DNA from: Saccharofermentans sp.
GTDB lineage: Bacteria > Bacillota > Clostridia > Saccharofermentanales > Saccharofermentanaceae
Direction of reading: 5' to 3'
DNA length: 64,000 nt
NCBI GenBank assembly: GCA_024684815.1
Contig: JAIKWL010000084.1
Span: forward strand, 1 to 64,000
The position numbers and the translations under genes are program-made. Position 1 is the first letter of the stretch. Every line of letters begins with the position of its first letter. Of this stretch, positions 44,708-53,774 are shown one piece after another. Under the pieces are notes generated by a model. The model was not told where the DNA came from and made no database searches. It saw nothing but the letters and a program-made list of their open reading frames with translations.

Positions 44708-45334
44708 ATGGAAGACAAACTTATTTCAAAAAAGGATCTGCTTACAAAGGAAGGCATCTCTTACGGTACGCTTTACCGCTGGAAGCGCCAGGGTCTGATC
44801 CCCGAGAGTTGGTTCATTCATAAGGCAACAGAGATAGGTCAGGCCACGTTTTTCCCTGAAGAGAAGATCACGGCAAGGATCGCCCGCATCAAAGGTCTTA
44901 AGAGCGAGCTGTCTGTTGATCAGATGCAGGAGCTCTTCTCCGCAAATGTCGAGAGTTTCAAGATCCCCATGCAGGATTTCAAAGATCTTGAGATCGTCGG
45001 AAGAATGTCTCTTACCGCTTTCACTTCTGTTTTCCCGATGAAAGATCTTCTCGATTTTAATGATGTTTTTGCAATGTATGTAGTAGACCACTTAATGAAG
45101 CTTTCCGGAATATACCTTGAGGATGCAAAGCAGGTATTAAGACTTCTCTGCAAATACCTTTCAGCCGAAGCTTCTAAGGAATACCAGCTTATCCTCCTCC
45201 GTAAGATGGGTGTCCCTATGACGGTGCTCGTCAGAGGCGAAGATGAGATCCTCCTTGAAGACAATGCAGAGATCATTGCCTGTGCAAATCTCGGCGAGTT
45301 TGAAGAGGCTTTGAAGGATCAGCTCATTGCCTGA
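44708..45334 (+). CDS. YhbD-like (DUF4004) MerR-type regulator
   Basis: 208 aa. N-terminal winged-helix with a LTKEGISYGTLYRWKRQGLIPESWF core that is MerR-like (Tyr-Gly-x-Leu-Tyr-Arg-Trp-Lys), then an alpha-helical effector region of unknown ligand. The layout matches YhbD/DUF4004 proteins, which in Bacillus lie next to bactofilin-like genes; no bactofilin is in this window. Followed 11 bases later by an ArsR-type repressor, so the two probably form one operon. Confidence 0.75.
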   Translation: MEDKLISKKDLLTKEGISYGTLYRWKRQGLIPESWFIHKATEIGQATFFPEEKITARIARIKGLKSELSVDQMQELFSANVESFKIPMQDFKDLEIVGRMSLTAFTSVFPMKDLLDFNDVFAMYVVDHLMKLSGIYLEDAKQVLRLLCKYLSAEASKEYQLILLRKMGVPMTVLVRGEDEILLEDNAEIIACANLGEFEEALKDQLIA

Positions 45335-45345
45335 TAAAGAACGAT

Positions 45346-45735
45346 ATGGCTGAAAAAGAAGATCAGTTGATCAAAGTACTGGGAATCCTTTCGGAGAGCG
45401 TCAGATTTAAGATCCTGTCGCTCATAGCTTCAAGAGGCGAGATCACAGCCAAAGACATCTTATCCGAATTTGATTTTACACAACCGACCTTGTCCCATCA
45501 CATGTCCTGCTTAGAGCAGGCAGGTCTTGTGAATGTGGAGCGCAAAGGCCGGTTTGCTTTTTATTCAGTCAACAAAGACACTATAGATCTTGTTGCATCC
45601 GCTATCCTTTCCCTTAAGAGCAGCTCGAAGAAAGCTTTGAAAGAAAAGCACGGATCTGAACCTGATACCGGAGAGAAAAAAGGCGGAAAGAAAAAGAAGA
45701 AAAAAGACAAGAACAAGAAAAAGAAAAAAGACTGA
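45346..45735 (+). CDS. ArsR-type winged-helix regulator with polylysine tail
   Basis: 129 aa. Residues 5-90 form an ArsR/SmtB-like winged helix (ESVRFKILSLIASRGEITAKDILSEF, QPTLSHHMSCLEQAGLV). No metal-binding CVC motif is present on the recognition helix, so it is probably not a classical arsenic or zinc sensor. The last 25 residues are nearly all Lys with Gly and Asp, a likely disordered nucleic-acid-binding tail. Co-transcribed with the YhbD-like gene. Confidence 0.8.
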   Translation: MAEKEDQLIKVLGILSESVRFKILSLIASRGEITAKDILSEFDFTQPTLSHHMSCLEQAGLVNVERKGRFAFYSVNKDTIDLVASAILSLKSSSKKALKEKHGSEPDTGEKKGGKKKKKKDKNKKKKKD

Positions 45736-45742
45736 ACATAAG

Positions 45743-45778
45743 AGACCGTCTTACCTTAAGTGAGGCGGTCTTGTTTTT
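45743..45778 (+). terminator. Rho-independent terminator of the YhbD/ArsR operon
   Basis: Stem AGACCGTC (45743-45750) with GGCGGTCT (45764-45771), containing one G-U pair, then TTTTT. Confidence 0.85.
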
Positions 45779-45814
45779 CGCAGCTTTATCATTGCTTAAA
45801 AAGAAATGTTGAAA

Positions 45815-45877
45815 TTGTGATGAATCTTTCTTAAAAAATCATCACAAACACGTCGAAAAACTGATTTTGTGATGAAT
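45815..45877. repeat. Three TTGTGATGA repeats in alternating orientation
   Basis: TTGTGATGAAT (45815-45825, plus), its inverse ATCATCACAAA (45838-45848) and TTGTGATGAAT again (45867-45877, plus). The middle copy can pair with either neighbour to form 9-10 bp hairpins. They lie in the gap between convergent genes, not at a promoter. Possibly operator sites, a small RNA, or a remnant element end. Confidence 0.5.
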
Positions 45878-45892
45878 TAATATCCAAAAAAT

Positions 45893-45923
45893 AATAAAGG
45901 CTGCCTGTAAGACAGCCTTTATT
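45893..45923 (-). terminator. Bidirectional terminator, serving mscL
   Basis: 11-bp stem AATAAAGGCTG (45893-45903) with CAGCCTTTATT (45913-45923). An A-run on the plus side gives T-rich RNA when read from mscL. Confidence 0.85.
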
Positions 45924-45945
45924 GATCGTAATTAATTGTAAAACC

Positions 45946-46386
45946 TTACTTTTTCTGTTCCTTGAGGAGATCCTTGATCTCTGTGAGGAGCTTAACTTCA
46001 TCAGAAGGCTCGGGTGCAGGTGCGGGTTCTTCTTCCTTGCCCTTCTTTATCTTGCCTACGCCGTTCTTGAGTGCATTGATTCCCTTGAGCATTATGAAGA
46101 GAATGATAGCCATGATAAGGAAGTTGATGATGGCTGAGATGAATGCGCCGTAATTGAGTGAAAGGCTCTGGATCTCTTCGAGAGTAAGTCCTGAATAGTC
46201 TACCCAGGGAAGTCTGATAGATCCTGCGATGTCAGTACCGCCGATAGAAGAAATCAAGGGAGTGATGAAGTTATCTGTAAAAGAAGTAACGATGTCCTTG
46301 AATGCAGCACCGATGATAACACCGATAGCCATATCGACTACACTGCCCTTTAATGCGAATTCTTTGAATTCTTTCATTAAACCCAT
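45946..46386 (-). CDS. mscL: Large-conductance mechanosensitive channel
   Basis: 146 aa. Two membrane helices: the pore-lining first (VVDMAIGVIIGAAFKDIVTSF) and second (FISAIINFLIMAIILFIML). Then a Pro/Glu hinge and the amphipathic C-terminal bundle helix (EVKLLTEIKDLLKEQ). Opens at near-lytic tension to release solutes on hypo-osmotic shock. GGAGGA lies 9 bases before the ATG. Flanked on both sides by terminators, so monocistronic. Confidence 0.96.
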   Translation of the reverse strand: MGLMKEFKEFALKGSVVDMAIGVIIGAAFKDIVTSFTDNFITPLISSIGGTDIAGSIRLPWVDYSGLTLEEIQSLSLNYGAFISAIINFLIMAIILFIMLKGINALKNGVGKIKKGKEEEPAPAPEPSDEVKLLTEIKDLLKEQKK

Positions 46387-46411
46387 ATTAATTGTTCCTC
46401 CTGATAATGTT

Positions 46412-46443
46412 ATTAAAAACCCCGGGCCATATTAAGATCCGGG
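46412..46443 (-). terminator. Rho-independent terminator of the small P-loop gene
   Basis: On the minus strand CCCGG and CCGGG arms (46439-46443 with 46421-46425) are followed by GTTTTTAA. It separates the P-loop gene from mscL. Confidence 0.65.
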
Positions 46444-46467
46444 AAGTTTTACGGATATTAAATTGTC

Positions 46468-46875
46468 TTAAGCAAACTTTCTTGCTTCTTCGGGAAGGCT
46501 GTTAAGGTCACCGCTGAAAAGGATAGTAGCAACAACAGGTGAGTCCTTGAGGAAAGCGTCAAGCTTTACAAGGAATTCGCCGAGACCTTCGGGATCGTAG
46601 TTGTTTGCAACTTTGCAGATCGCGTCAACATAGATATGTGTTAAGTCGTAATCTTTGGAGCAGATGCCGCAGATGAATGCGAGAACCTGGTCAAAACCTT
46701 CGATGGGGTATTCTTTCATATTTACAAGACGGACTGTGGGCTTAAGAAGCTGGTCTAATCTGTTGCCTCGTTCAAGGCATACGACGTTGCTGTCTGTAGC
46801 TGCAACTGCGTTGATGTCATCGACGAGCTTTGCTGTCTTGCCCGTGCCCTTAGGTCCTGCAATAAGTTTAATCAT
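46468..46875 (-). CDS. Small P-loop NTPase of unknown function
   Basis: 135 aa. Walker A GPKGTGKTAK at about residues 7-16, and a possible Walker B HIYVDAIC around 80-87. The domain is too short for an AAA+ ATPase and lacks arginine-finger and sensor motifs. Such small single-domain P-loop proteins occur in Clostridia without assigned function. AAGGAG precedes the ATG. Divergent from the rimP operon. Confidence 0.75.
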   Translation of the reverse strand: MIKLIAGPKGTGKTAKLVDDINAVAATDSNVVCLERGNRLDQLLKPTVRLVNMKEYPIEGFDQVLAFICGICSKDYDLTHIYVDAICKVANNYDPEGLGEFLVKLDAFLKDSPVVATILFSGDLNSLPEEARKFA

Positions 46876-46989
46876 AGAATGTCTCCTTTGGGGATTATAT
46901 TTCCATGCAATATCTGGATAGGTTTATTTTATTATATTTACCGCGCGAAATGAATATAAAAATGTAAAAAAAGAGGAACATTTTTCGGT

Positions 46990-47018
46990 TTGCACTATTA
47001 TTGCCTATATGATAGAAT
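46990..47018 (+). promoter_or_regulatory. Promoter of the rimP-nusA-infB operon
   Basis: TTGCAC (46990-46995), exactly 17 bases, TAGAAT (47013-47018). Predicted start near 47025, so the attenuator-like hairpin at 47047 is in the leader RNA. Confidence 0.75.
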
Positions 47019-47046
47019 TAACGAGTTCATAAAAGAGTTTTTTACG

Positions 47047-47076
47047 AACGGACAGCCGTAGGCGTGTCCGTTTTTT
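47047..47076 (+). terminator. Attenuator-like terminator in the rimP leader
   Basis: 8-bp stem AACGGACA (47047-47054) with TGTCCGTT (47065-47072), an inner GCC/GGC pairing, then TTTTTT, only 20 bases before the rimP start. A terminator inside a leader suggests premature-termination control, plausibly by NusA, which the operon encodes. Confidence 0.7.
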
Positions 47077-47096
47077 GTTGTAGAAGGAGAAAAAAA

Positions 47097-47561
47097 TTGG
47101 CTAAAAGATCGAAGATCGCACAGGAAGCCTTTGAACTGGCTGAGCCTGTCGTAACCGGACTGGGTTTTGATCTTGTCGATTGTTCCTATGTCAAGGAAGC
47201 ACGCGGTATGGTCCTGACGCTCTATATTGACAAGAGGGGCGGTATAGGAATAGACGACTGCGAAGCAGTAAGCCGCGCGGTAGATCCCGTTATCGACGAG
47301 GAAGGTTCCATCGATCCGGATTTTTTTGAAGTGTCATCACCCGGTCTTACAAGACCTCTTGAGACAGAGAAGGATTACAACAGATACGAGGGCGAGAAGG
47401 TCGACGTATCGCTTTATAAGCCCCTGGAAGGCAAAAAGAGCTTTACCGCGGTCATCGGGGGTGCAAAAGACGGTAAGGCAGTATTTGTATTTGATAACGG
47501 TGAGGAACTTACCCTCGGATTTGAGGATATAGCAAAAGCCGTACGTCATATAGATTTCTAA
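47097..47561 (+). CDS. rimP: Ribosome maturation factor RimP
   Basis: 154 aa. N-terminal alpha/beta domain (LDLVDCSYVKEARGMVLTLYIDK-like GFDLVDCSYV) and SSPGLTRPLETEKDYNRYEG, then a Sm-like C-terminal domain. Needed for 30S assembly. Starts with TTG at 47097, 7 bases after AGAAGGAG; upstream in-frame codons run through the attenuator. Confidence 0.93.
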   Translation: MAKRSKIAQEAFELAEPVVTGLGFDLVDCSYVKEARGMVLTLYIDKRGGIGIDDCEAVSRAVDPVIDEEGSIDPDFFEVSSPGLTRPLETEKDYNRYEGEKVDVSLYKPLEGKKSFTAVIGGAKDGKAVFVFDNGEELTLGFEDIAKAVRHIDF

Positions 47562-47590
47562 AGTTTATTAAGATTAGGAGGAAATATAAA

Positions 47591-48772
47591 ATGCCCAGAA
47601 AGAAGAATGAAGAGGAACCTAAGGATACAATAATAGGTCTTGTTAAGCTCCTCGCTGAGGAAAGAGACATCGATGAAGAGGAAGTATTCCAGGCTATCGA
47701 GAGCGGTCTTGTTGCAGCTTACAGACGTGAGTTCCGTGACAATGACAACAAAGAAGTAGTTATCAAGAACGTAAATGCCGAGATCGACAGAGAAACCGGC
47801 GAGATCTACGTTTATAAGCTTGCAGAAGTTGTTGACGATGTCGTTGACGAGGCTAACGAGATCTCTATCGAGAAGGCAAATGAACTGGGATATGAGGATG
47901 TCGAAGCCGGAGACATGATCGAAGTTGCGATCGACGTTGATGACCTGGGCCGTCTTGCTGCAGGAGCTGCCAAGAATGCTATCAATCAGAAGTTAAGAGA
48001 TGCAGAGAGCGCCAAGATCGAGAGAGAGTTCTCCGGCAAGATCGGCGAGATCACATCCGGTACTATCGTTCGTAAGGACGCAAGGAACGTATATGTAAAT
48101 ATCGGCCGTGCCGAAGCTGTTGTTAAGCACGACGGTCAGATCAGAAATAACAGAAACGAGCACTATGATCAGGATCGGATCATGAAGTTCCTCGTTATGG
48201 GCGTTGAGGAAGCAAACGGCAGACCTTCCGTTGTTCTTTCGAGAACAGACGCCAAGCTTGTAACCAAGCTTTTCGAGCTTGAAGTACCTGAGATCAAGGC
48301 AGGAGATGTTGTTATCAGATCAGTTGCAAGAGAAGCTGGTTCAAGAACAAAGATCGCTGTTTACTCCAAAGATCCTGATATCGATGCAAAGGGTTCCTGC
48401 GTAGGCCAGAGAGGACAGAGAGTCCAGCAGATCATGAATGAACTCGCTGAAGAGAAGATCGATATCGTTGACTGGAAGGAAGATCCGGCACTCTTCATCA
48501 GTGAGGCTCTTCAGCCTGCAAAGGTGTCCAGAGTTGATACTGAGATCACCACAAATGAGAATGGTGAAGTTGAGAGATATGCAAAGGTTATCGTTCCCGA
48601 TCAGCAGTTCTCACTTGCTATCGGCAAGAGCGGTCAGAACGTTCGTCTTGCAGCAAGACTTACGGGCTTTAAGATCGACATCAAGAAGGAATCCGACGAG
48701 AGCGTTGAGGCATCCAAGGCTCTTATCGATGACTTCAAGGTCGTTGATGACGAAGCAGGTAAAGAGGAATAA
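47591..48772 (+). CDS. nusA: Transcription termination/antitermination factor NusA
   Basis: 393 aa. N-terminal RNA-polymerase-binding domain, S1 domain (SGTIVRKDARNVYVNIGRAEAV), KH1 and KH2 (GSCVGQRGQRVQQI and LAIGKSGQNVRLAAR). The acidic C-terminal repeats of E. coli NusA are absent, as in most Firmicutes. AGGAGG precedes the ATG. Affects pausing and hairpin-dependent termination, including possibly its own leader. Confidence 0.96.
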   Translation: MPRKKNEEEPKDTIIGLVKLLAEERDIDEEEVFQAIESGLVAAYRREFRDNDNKEVVIKNVNAEIDRETGEIYVYKLAEVVDDVVDEANEISIEKANELGYEDVEAGDMIEVAIDVDDLGRLAAGAAKNAINQKLRDAESAKIEREFSGKIGEITSGTIVRKDARNVYVNIGRAEAVVKHDGQIRNNRNEHYDQDRIMKFLVMGVEEANGRPSVVLSRTDAKLVTKLFELEVPEIKAGDVVIRSVAREAGSRTKIAVYSKDPDIDAKGSCVGQRGQRVQQIMNELAEEKIDIVDWKEDPALFISEALQPAKVSRVDTEITTNENGEVERYAKVIVPDQQFSLAIGKSGQNVRLAARLTGFKIDIKKESDESVEASKALIDDFKVVDDEAGKEE

Positions 48773-48793
48773 TCAGCAGAGCGTATTGAAGTT

Positions 48794-49069
48794 ATGAAGA
48801 AAAAGCCGCAAAGAAGTTGTGTATCCTGCAGAACGGTAAGAGATAAGAAAGATCTCCTGCGTGTTGTGGTATCGCCCGAAGGGGATGTCGTATATGACCC
48901 GACCGGCAAGCTTGCCGGAAGAGGCGCATATCTGTGTCCTGACGAGAAATGCATAACTGCTGAGCTTAAGAAGGCGGCAAAGCTTTCCAGGGGTCTTAAG
49001 AAGCCTTTGACGGAAGAAGAGATCCAAGAACTTGCAAAACAACTTTTGGGGAGCATTGCTGATAACTGA
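48794..49069 (+). CDS. rnpM: YlxR family protein (RNase P modulator RnpM)
   Basis: 91 aa. Four-Cys-type motif RSCVSCR near the N-terminus and GRGAYLCPDEKC in the centre define YlxR (DUF448). The B. subtilis homologue has been described as binding RNase P RNA and modulating its activity. Overlaps ylxQ by 1 base. Confidence 0.9.
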   Translation: MKKKPQRSCVSCRTVRDKKDLLRVVVSPEGDVVYDPTGKLAGRGAYLCPDEKCITAELKKAAKLSRGLKKPLTEEEIQELAKQLLGSIADN

Positions 49070-49401
49070 TGACAGATAAGGAAAGAGTTTACGGAATGAT
49101 AGGGCTTGCCGCCCGTGCAGGCAAGATAGTATCGGGAAGCGACGCTGTTACCGGAGCGATCCGTTCGGGCAATGCGGAACTGCTGATAATAACAAAAGAC
49201 ATTTCGAGGAACTCATTAGATAAGATCCTGAAGAATCTGACAGGAGATAAAGAGATTACCTGCTTTAGCTTCGGCACTTCGGAAGATTTGGGATATGCAC
49301 TGGGAAAACCGGACAGAACAGTTGCGGCTATTACGGACAAAAGCTTTGCGGAAGGCATTTCCGCCATACTCGAGAATATCAACGAGGAGGAAGATACTTG
49401 A
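49069..49401 (+). CDS. ylxQ: YlxQ, L7Ae/L30e-like RNA-binding protein
   Basis: 110 aa. L7Ae/L30e/S12e-family fold ([30 protein letters not shown]). The family binds kink-turn RNAs. Target unknown. Starts on the last base of ylxR and its stop overlaps the infB ATG by 1 base, so translation is coupled along rnpM-ylxQ-infB. Confidence 0.9.
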   Translation: MTDKERVYGMIGLAARAGKIVSGSDAVTGAIRSGNAELLIITKDISRNSLDKILKNLTGDKEITCFSFGTSEDLGYALGKPDRTVAAITDKSFAEGISAILENINEEEDT

Positions 49402-52259
49402 TGAGTGAAGACAATGAAAAGAAGAGCGGTCTGACCGTCGGAGGCGTTTCCGGCAGCAAGAAGATGAGGCTCGGACGAGTACATAAGAAGACTACAGATA
49501 CAACAGCAGCTCCGGCAGAGGCCCCTAAGGCTGAAGTTAAGCCTGCTCCCGCACCGGCACCGGAACCTGCTCCCGCACAGGAAGCAGCTGTCAAGCCTGT
49601 GAAGAAGACTGCAGCAAAGAAGACTGCTGAATCAGAGGCTAAAGCAGAGGAAAAGTCAGCCGAGGAGAAGAAGACGGCAAAGAAGACCGCTGCTGCAAAG
49701 ACTGAGACTGCAGCCAAGAAGACAACGGCAAAGAAGACTGCAGATAAGAAGGAAACTGAAGCAAAGGCTGAAGAAAAGCCTGCTGAAGATAAGAAGGCTG
49801 CCAAGAAGACTACGGCAGCTAAAACAACCAAGACTGAGACTAAGACAGTCAAGAAGACTGAGAAGACCGAGAAGGCAGACAAGCCTGAGGAGCCTGAGAA
49901 AAAGGAACCCGAGGTCAAGGAAGTTGTCAAAGAGGAGAAGCCCGAAGTTAAGGCTGAACATGCTGAACCTGTAGTTAAAGAAGAAAAGAAGCCTGAGCCC
50001 AAGCCGGAAGTTAAGCCTGCACCTAAGCCCAGACTTTCTTCTGCGGTTATCTCATTGCCTGATGTTCCCGCAAGAGGCGAGACGATCAGAAGTTCCACGG
50101 TCATTACATATGCCGGCAGAGATAAGAAGAGCCCCGTAAGAAGCGGCGGTTCAAGCTTCAATAACCGAGGCGGCGGCTTCCAGAAACAGGGCGGCGGTGC
50201 CTTCGATAAGGACAAGGACGATGATAACCAGCGTCCCCAGTTCAAAAGGGCTCCGAAGCCGAGAGCAGAGGCTCCTATCGAAGATGCAAAGAAGAGCAGA
50301 TCCTCTTATGCAGAGAAGAGCGCTTTCGATAAGAAGCACAGCAATGCCGACAGAAGAGACGGCGAAAAAAATACAAACATCGATAAGAGAAAACAGTCAC
50401 GCACATCACAGTTCACAGGACGTGTTAACAGTGACGGTGACTATGACGATTTCTCATTCAAGAAAAAGAAAAAGAAGCAGGAGACCCAGCAGGCTGTTGT
50501 CGAGCAGGTGATCACGGAGATCAAGATCCCCGCATTCATTACGGTCAAGGAATTTGCCGAAGGTATCGGTAAGAAGAGTTCAGATATCATCATGGCTTTG
50601 ATGAAGCTTGGCGTTATGGCTACGATCAATCAGGAACTAGATTTTGATACAGCTTGTCTTGTTGCCGACAGCTTCGGTATAAATGCAGAACTTCTTGAGG
50701 AGAAGACAGAAGAGGATATCCTTTTCAACGATGAGGACAATCCGGAGAATCTCGAGACAAGACCTCCTGTAGTAGTCGTTATGGGTCACGTTGACCATGG
50801 TAAGACATCACTCCTCGATAAGATCAGATCTTCCAACGTTACCGAAGGCGAAGCCGGCGGTATCACACAGAAGATCGGTGCATACACAGTAAGACTCAAG
50901 GGACGTCAGATCACATTCCTCGATACCCCCGGTCACGAAGCGTTTACGACGATGAGAGCCAGAGGCGCGCAGTTTACGGATATCGCTATCCTCGTTGTAG
51001 CAGCAGACGACGGTGTAATGCCTCAGACGATAGAAGCTATCAACCACGCCAAGGCTGCCAACACAGAGATCATCGTTGCCATCAACAAGATCGATAAGCC
51101 CGGCGCAAATCCTGACAGAGTAAAGCAGGAACTTACCAACTATGGTCTTATCTGTGAGGAATGGGGCGGCCAGACGATCATGGTTCCTATCTCCGCAAAG
51201 CAGGGTACAGGTATTGATGATCTTCTCGAAAACGTTTTGCTCACCGCAGATGTTATGGAACTCAAAGCCGATCCCAAGGGTCAGGCAAAGGGTGCCGTTA
51301 TCGAGGCTAAGCTCGATAAGAACAGAGGTGCTGTCGCATCCGTTCTCATCCAGCGCGGTACACTTAGACAGGGAGATACTGTCGTTTGCGGACCTATCCT
51401 GGGTAACGTAAGAGCTATGTACGATGATAAGGGCGCACCCATCAAGAAGGCAGGTCCTTCGATCCCTGTTGAGATCTTAGGTCTTCCTGAAGTACCTCAG
51501 GCCGGCGAGATCCTTTTCGCCGTAGATGACGATAAGACTGCAAGACAGCTCGTTGAAAAACGTAAGATCAAGCAGAGGGAAGAGCAGCTCCACAGATCTT
51601 CCAAGATGAGCCTTGATACGCTCGCAGCACAGATGGCGGCAGGTGACGTCAAGGATCTCAATATCATCATCAAGGCTGACGTTCAGGGTTCCGTCGAAGC
51701 CGTTCAGCAGTCTTTGGAGAAGCTTACGAACGAGGAAGTCAAGATCAATGTTATCCACGGTGCAGTCGGTGCCATCAATGAATCTGATATCGTTCTTGCC
51801 GATGTATCCAATGCAATCATCATAGGCTTCAACGTAAGGCCTTCACAGATGATCATCGATAAAGCAAAAGAGACCGGTGTTGACATCAGACTCTACAGCG
51901 TCATCTACAATGCTATCGAAGATGTTGAGAATGCCATGAAGGGTATGCTCGCTCCCAAGATCGAAGAGGTCATCTGGGGCCATGCAGAAGTCAGACAGCT
52001 CTTCAAGGTCAGCGGTATCGGTACTATCGGCGGCTGCTATGTTACTGACGGTAAGATCCAGCGATCTGCAAACGTAAGAGTAATAAGAGACGACGTTGTC
52101 GTTTATACCGGTGTTCTCGGCTCGCTCCAGCATGAGAAGGATTCCGTAAGAGAAGTCTTATCAGGACATGAATGCGGTCTTACGGTCGAGAGATATAATG
52201 ATATAAAGATCGGCGATATTATCGAAGCATTCGGCAATATCGAAGTTAAGAGGGACTGA
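49401..52259 (+). CDS. infB: Translation initiation factor IF-2
   Basis: 952 aa. The N-terminal 350 residues or so are low complexity: Ala/Lys/Thr/Glu blocks with KKTAAKK-like units, then Gly- and Arg-rich stretches. An IF2 N-terminal motif region follows ([21 protein letters not shown]), then the GTPase domain (G1 [10 protein letters not shown]3 DTPGHEAF, G4 NKID) and C1/C2 domains binding fMet-tRNA. Start chosen at ATG 49401 rather than the TTG at 49398. The long charged tail varies between species. Confidence 0.96.
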   Translation: MSEDNEKKSGLTVGGVSGSKKMRLGRVHKKTTDTTAAPAEAPKAEVKPAPAPAPEPAPAQEAAVKPVKKTAAKKTAESEAKAEEKSAEEKKTAKKTAAAKTETAAKKTTAKKTADKKETEAKAEEKPAEDKKAAKKTTAAKTTKTETKTVKKTEKTEKADKPEEPEKKEPEVKEVVKEEKPEVKAEHAEPVVKEEKKPEPKPEVKPAPKPRLSSAVISLPDVPARGETIRSSTVITYAGRDKKSPVRSGGSSFNNRGGGFQKQGGGAFDKDKDDDNQRPQFKRAPKPRAEAPIEDAKKSRSSYAEKSAFDKKHSNADRRDGEKNTNIDKRKQSRTSQFTGRVNSDGDYDDFSFKKKKKKQETQQAVVEQVITEIKIPAFITVKEFAEGIGKKSSDIIMALMKLGVMATINQELDFDTACLVADSFGINAELLEEKTEEDILFNDEDNPENLETRPPVVVVMGHVDHGKTSLLDKIRSSNVTEGEAGGITQKIGAYTVRLKGRQITFLDTPGHEAFTTMRARGAQFTDIAILVVAADDGVMPQTIEAINHAKAANTEIIVAINKIDKPGANPDRVKQELTNYGLICEEWGGQTIMVPISAKQGTGIDDLLENVLLTADVMELKADPKGQAKGAVIEAKLDKNRGAVASVLIQRGTLRQGDTVVCGPILGNVRAMYDDKGAPIKKAGPSIPVEILGLPEVPQAGEILFAVDDDKTARQLVEKRKIKQREEQLHRSSKMSLDTLAAQMAAGDVKDLNIIIKADVQGSVEAVQQSLEKLTNEEVKINVIHGAVGAINESDIVLADVSNAIIIGFNVRPSQMIIDKAKETGVDIRLYSVIYNAIEDVENAMKGMLAPKIEEVIWGHAEVRQLFKVSGIGTIGGCYVTDGKIQRSANVRVIRDDVVVYTGVLGSLQHEKDSVREVLSGHECGLTVERYNDIKIGDIIEAFGNIEVKRD

Positions 52260-52260
52260 T

Positions 52261-52671
52261 ATGAAGAACAGAAGACCCGAGATAGTCGGAGATGAGATAC
52301 AGAAGATCATCTCCACGATAATCTCGACAAAGTTAAAGGATCCGAGAGTTCCTTTGCTTACGTCTGTTACTTCCGTCAAGATGAGCCGTGACTTATCGCA
52401 TGCGACAGTTTTCATCTCCGTATACGGCGATGAGAAGACGCAGAAGGAAGCCATGGAAGCAATAGAGCACGCTAAGGGCTTTATCCGCTATGAGACAGTT
52501 CAGGAGATCAACCTGAGAGTTGCTCCCGAACTGAGCTTCAAGCTCGATAACACTCTTAATGAGGCTTTAAGGATGGAAGCACTGATCGATCAGACTATCA
52601 GGGATGACGAAGCAAGAAGAATTGCAAGGGAAGAAAGAGAAGGTAAAGACGAAGGTCCGGCAGAGGAGTGA
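52261..52671 (+). CDS. rbfA: Ribosome-binding factor A
   Basis: 136 aa. KH-type RbfA fold (RPEIVGDEIQKIISTIISTKLKDPR) followed by VTSVKMSRDLSHATVFISV and APELSFKLDNTL, all family landmarks. Helps late 30S maturation. Starts 1 base after the infB stop. Confidence 0.94.
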   Translation: MKNRRPEIVGDEIQKIISTIISTKLKDPRVPLLTSVTSVKMSRDLSHATVFISVYGDEKTQKEAMEAIEHAKGFIRYETVQEINLRVAPELSFKLDNTLNEALRMEALIDQTIRDDEARRIAREEREGKDEGPAEE

Positions 52672-52706
52672 TCCCGTTAACGAGCCGGTTAGAACGGAGT
52701 TAAAAG

Positions 52707-53774
52707 ATGAGGGAACGCTATAAGGAAGGCAGTGCCAGAGCCGCTAAAAATATCTTAAGCGTTATAGAAAAGGTAAAGGAAAACAATGAGCTGATACTTG
52801 TTTTCCCTCACAGAAGCGTTGACGGGGACTGTGTAGGATCAGCCTCCGGCATCGTAAGTATCGTCAGGTCAATGGGAGCCGATGCATATGTTGCCATACC
52901 TGAGGAACTTCCCGAGAATATGGAGTTCCTCGGTATCGGAGACTACCTGTTCCGTCCTGACGGTGATTCGGCTATAGCTGAAGAATACAGATCCGAAGGG
53001 ACAATAGGCGGGAAAAAGACAGGAGCTGCGATCGCGACCGACATTTCCGACAGTTCGAGAATGGGCGTAAGCGGAGAGATATTCGATTCAATAGAAACAA
53101 AGATCGTTATAGATCACCACGCTTCGGTCACTGCCAGATCCGATTATTACTGGATCGATCCCGACAGTTCTTCAGCCAGTGAAATGGTATTCTATGTTGC
53201 CGAACAGATCTCTGCAGTTACGGGGAAAGAACTTAAGGACCTTCTGGCGGTTAATGCAGCCAAGGCTGTTCTTGCCGGAATCGTTACGGACACAGGAAGA
53301 TTCACTTTCAAGAATACACGTCCCGAGACACTGGAGACTGCAGGTTCCCTGATCGATCTCGGCGGAGACATTTCCGTTGTCTGCTATAACCTTTTCGACA
53401 GAAAGACAAAAGCAAAATTCCTTCTGTCTGCAAAGGCGAGATCACAGGTTCAGTTTTTTTACGATGACAAGTTTGCGCTTACTGTCGTTCCTTATGAACA
53501 GTTCGTTGAATGCGGCGCAGGTCCTGACGGTGTTGATGATGTTGTTTCCGCAATGCGTGACATTGACGGTGTCGAGCTCGCTATTGTATTAAGAGAACTG
53601 GATAACGGCGAGATCAGAGGAAATATCAGATCACAGGAATATTTTGACTGCAGCAAGTTTGCATCAGGATTCGGCGGCGGCGGACATTTCAGGGCAGCAG
53701 GATTTACTTATAAGGACGGTACAATATCTGAACTTGCCGAAGAAGTTATCAAGAGGGTTCAGTCAGATCTATGA
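52707..53774 (+). CDS. nrnA: DHH-family phosphoesterase NrnA-like
   Basis: 355 aa. DHH domain with HRSVDGDCVGSA (motif I), an Asp-rich TDISDSS segment and IDHHAS (motif III), then DHHA1 domain ending FGGGGHFRAAGF. Matches NrnA, which degrades nanoRNA and dephosphorylates pAp. Lies between rbfA and truB, where NrnA-like genes sit in many Firmicutes. The gene overlaps truB by 4 bases. Confidence 0.92.
   Translation: MRERYKEGSARAAKNILSVIEKVKENNELILVFPHRSVDGDCVGSASGIVSIVRSMGADAYVAIPEELPENMEFLGIGDYLFRPDGDSAIAEEYRSEGTIGGKKTGAAIATDISDSSRMGVSGEIFDSIETKIVIDHHASVTARSDYYWIDPDSSSASEMVFYVAEQISAVTGKELKDLLAVNAAKAVLAGIVTDTGRFTFKNTRPETLETAGSLIDLGGDISVVCYNLFDRKTKAKFLLSAKARSQVQFFYDDKFALTVVPYEQFVECGAGPDGVDDVVSAMRDIDGVELAIVLRELDNGEIRGNIRSQEYFDCSKFASGFGGGGHFRAAGFTYKDGTISELAEEVIKRVQSDL

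Noticed and set aside
49398..49400. TTG start for infB
   Set aside because: The next codon is ATG with better spacing from GAGGAGG, and it forms a 1-base overlap with the ylxQ stop codon.
49379..50245. Long open frame of 288 codons on the minus strand
   Set aside because: It is antisense to the low-complexity N-terminus of infB and consists of Ser/Ala/Phe runs from reading Lys/Ala/Glu codons backwards; no ribosome site.
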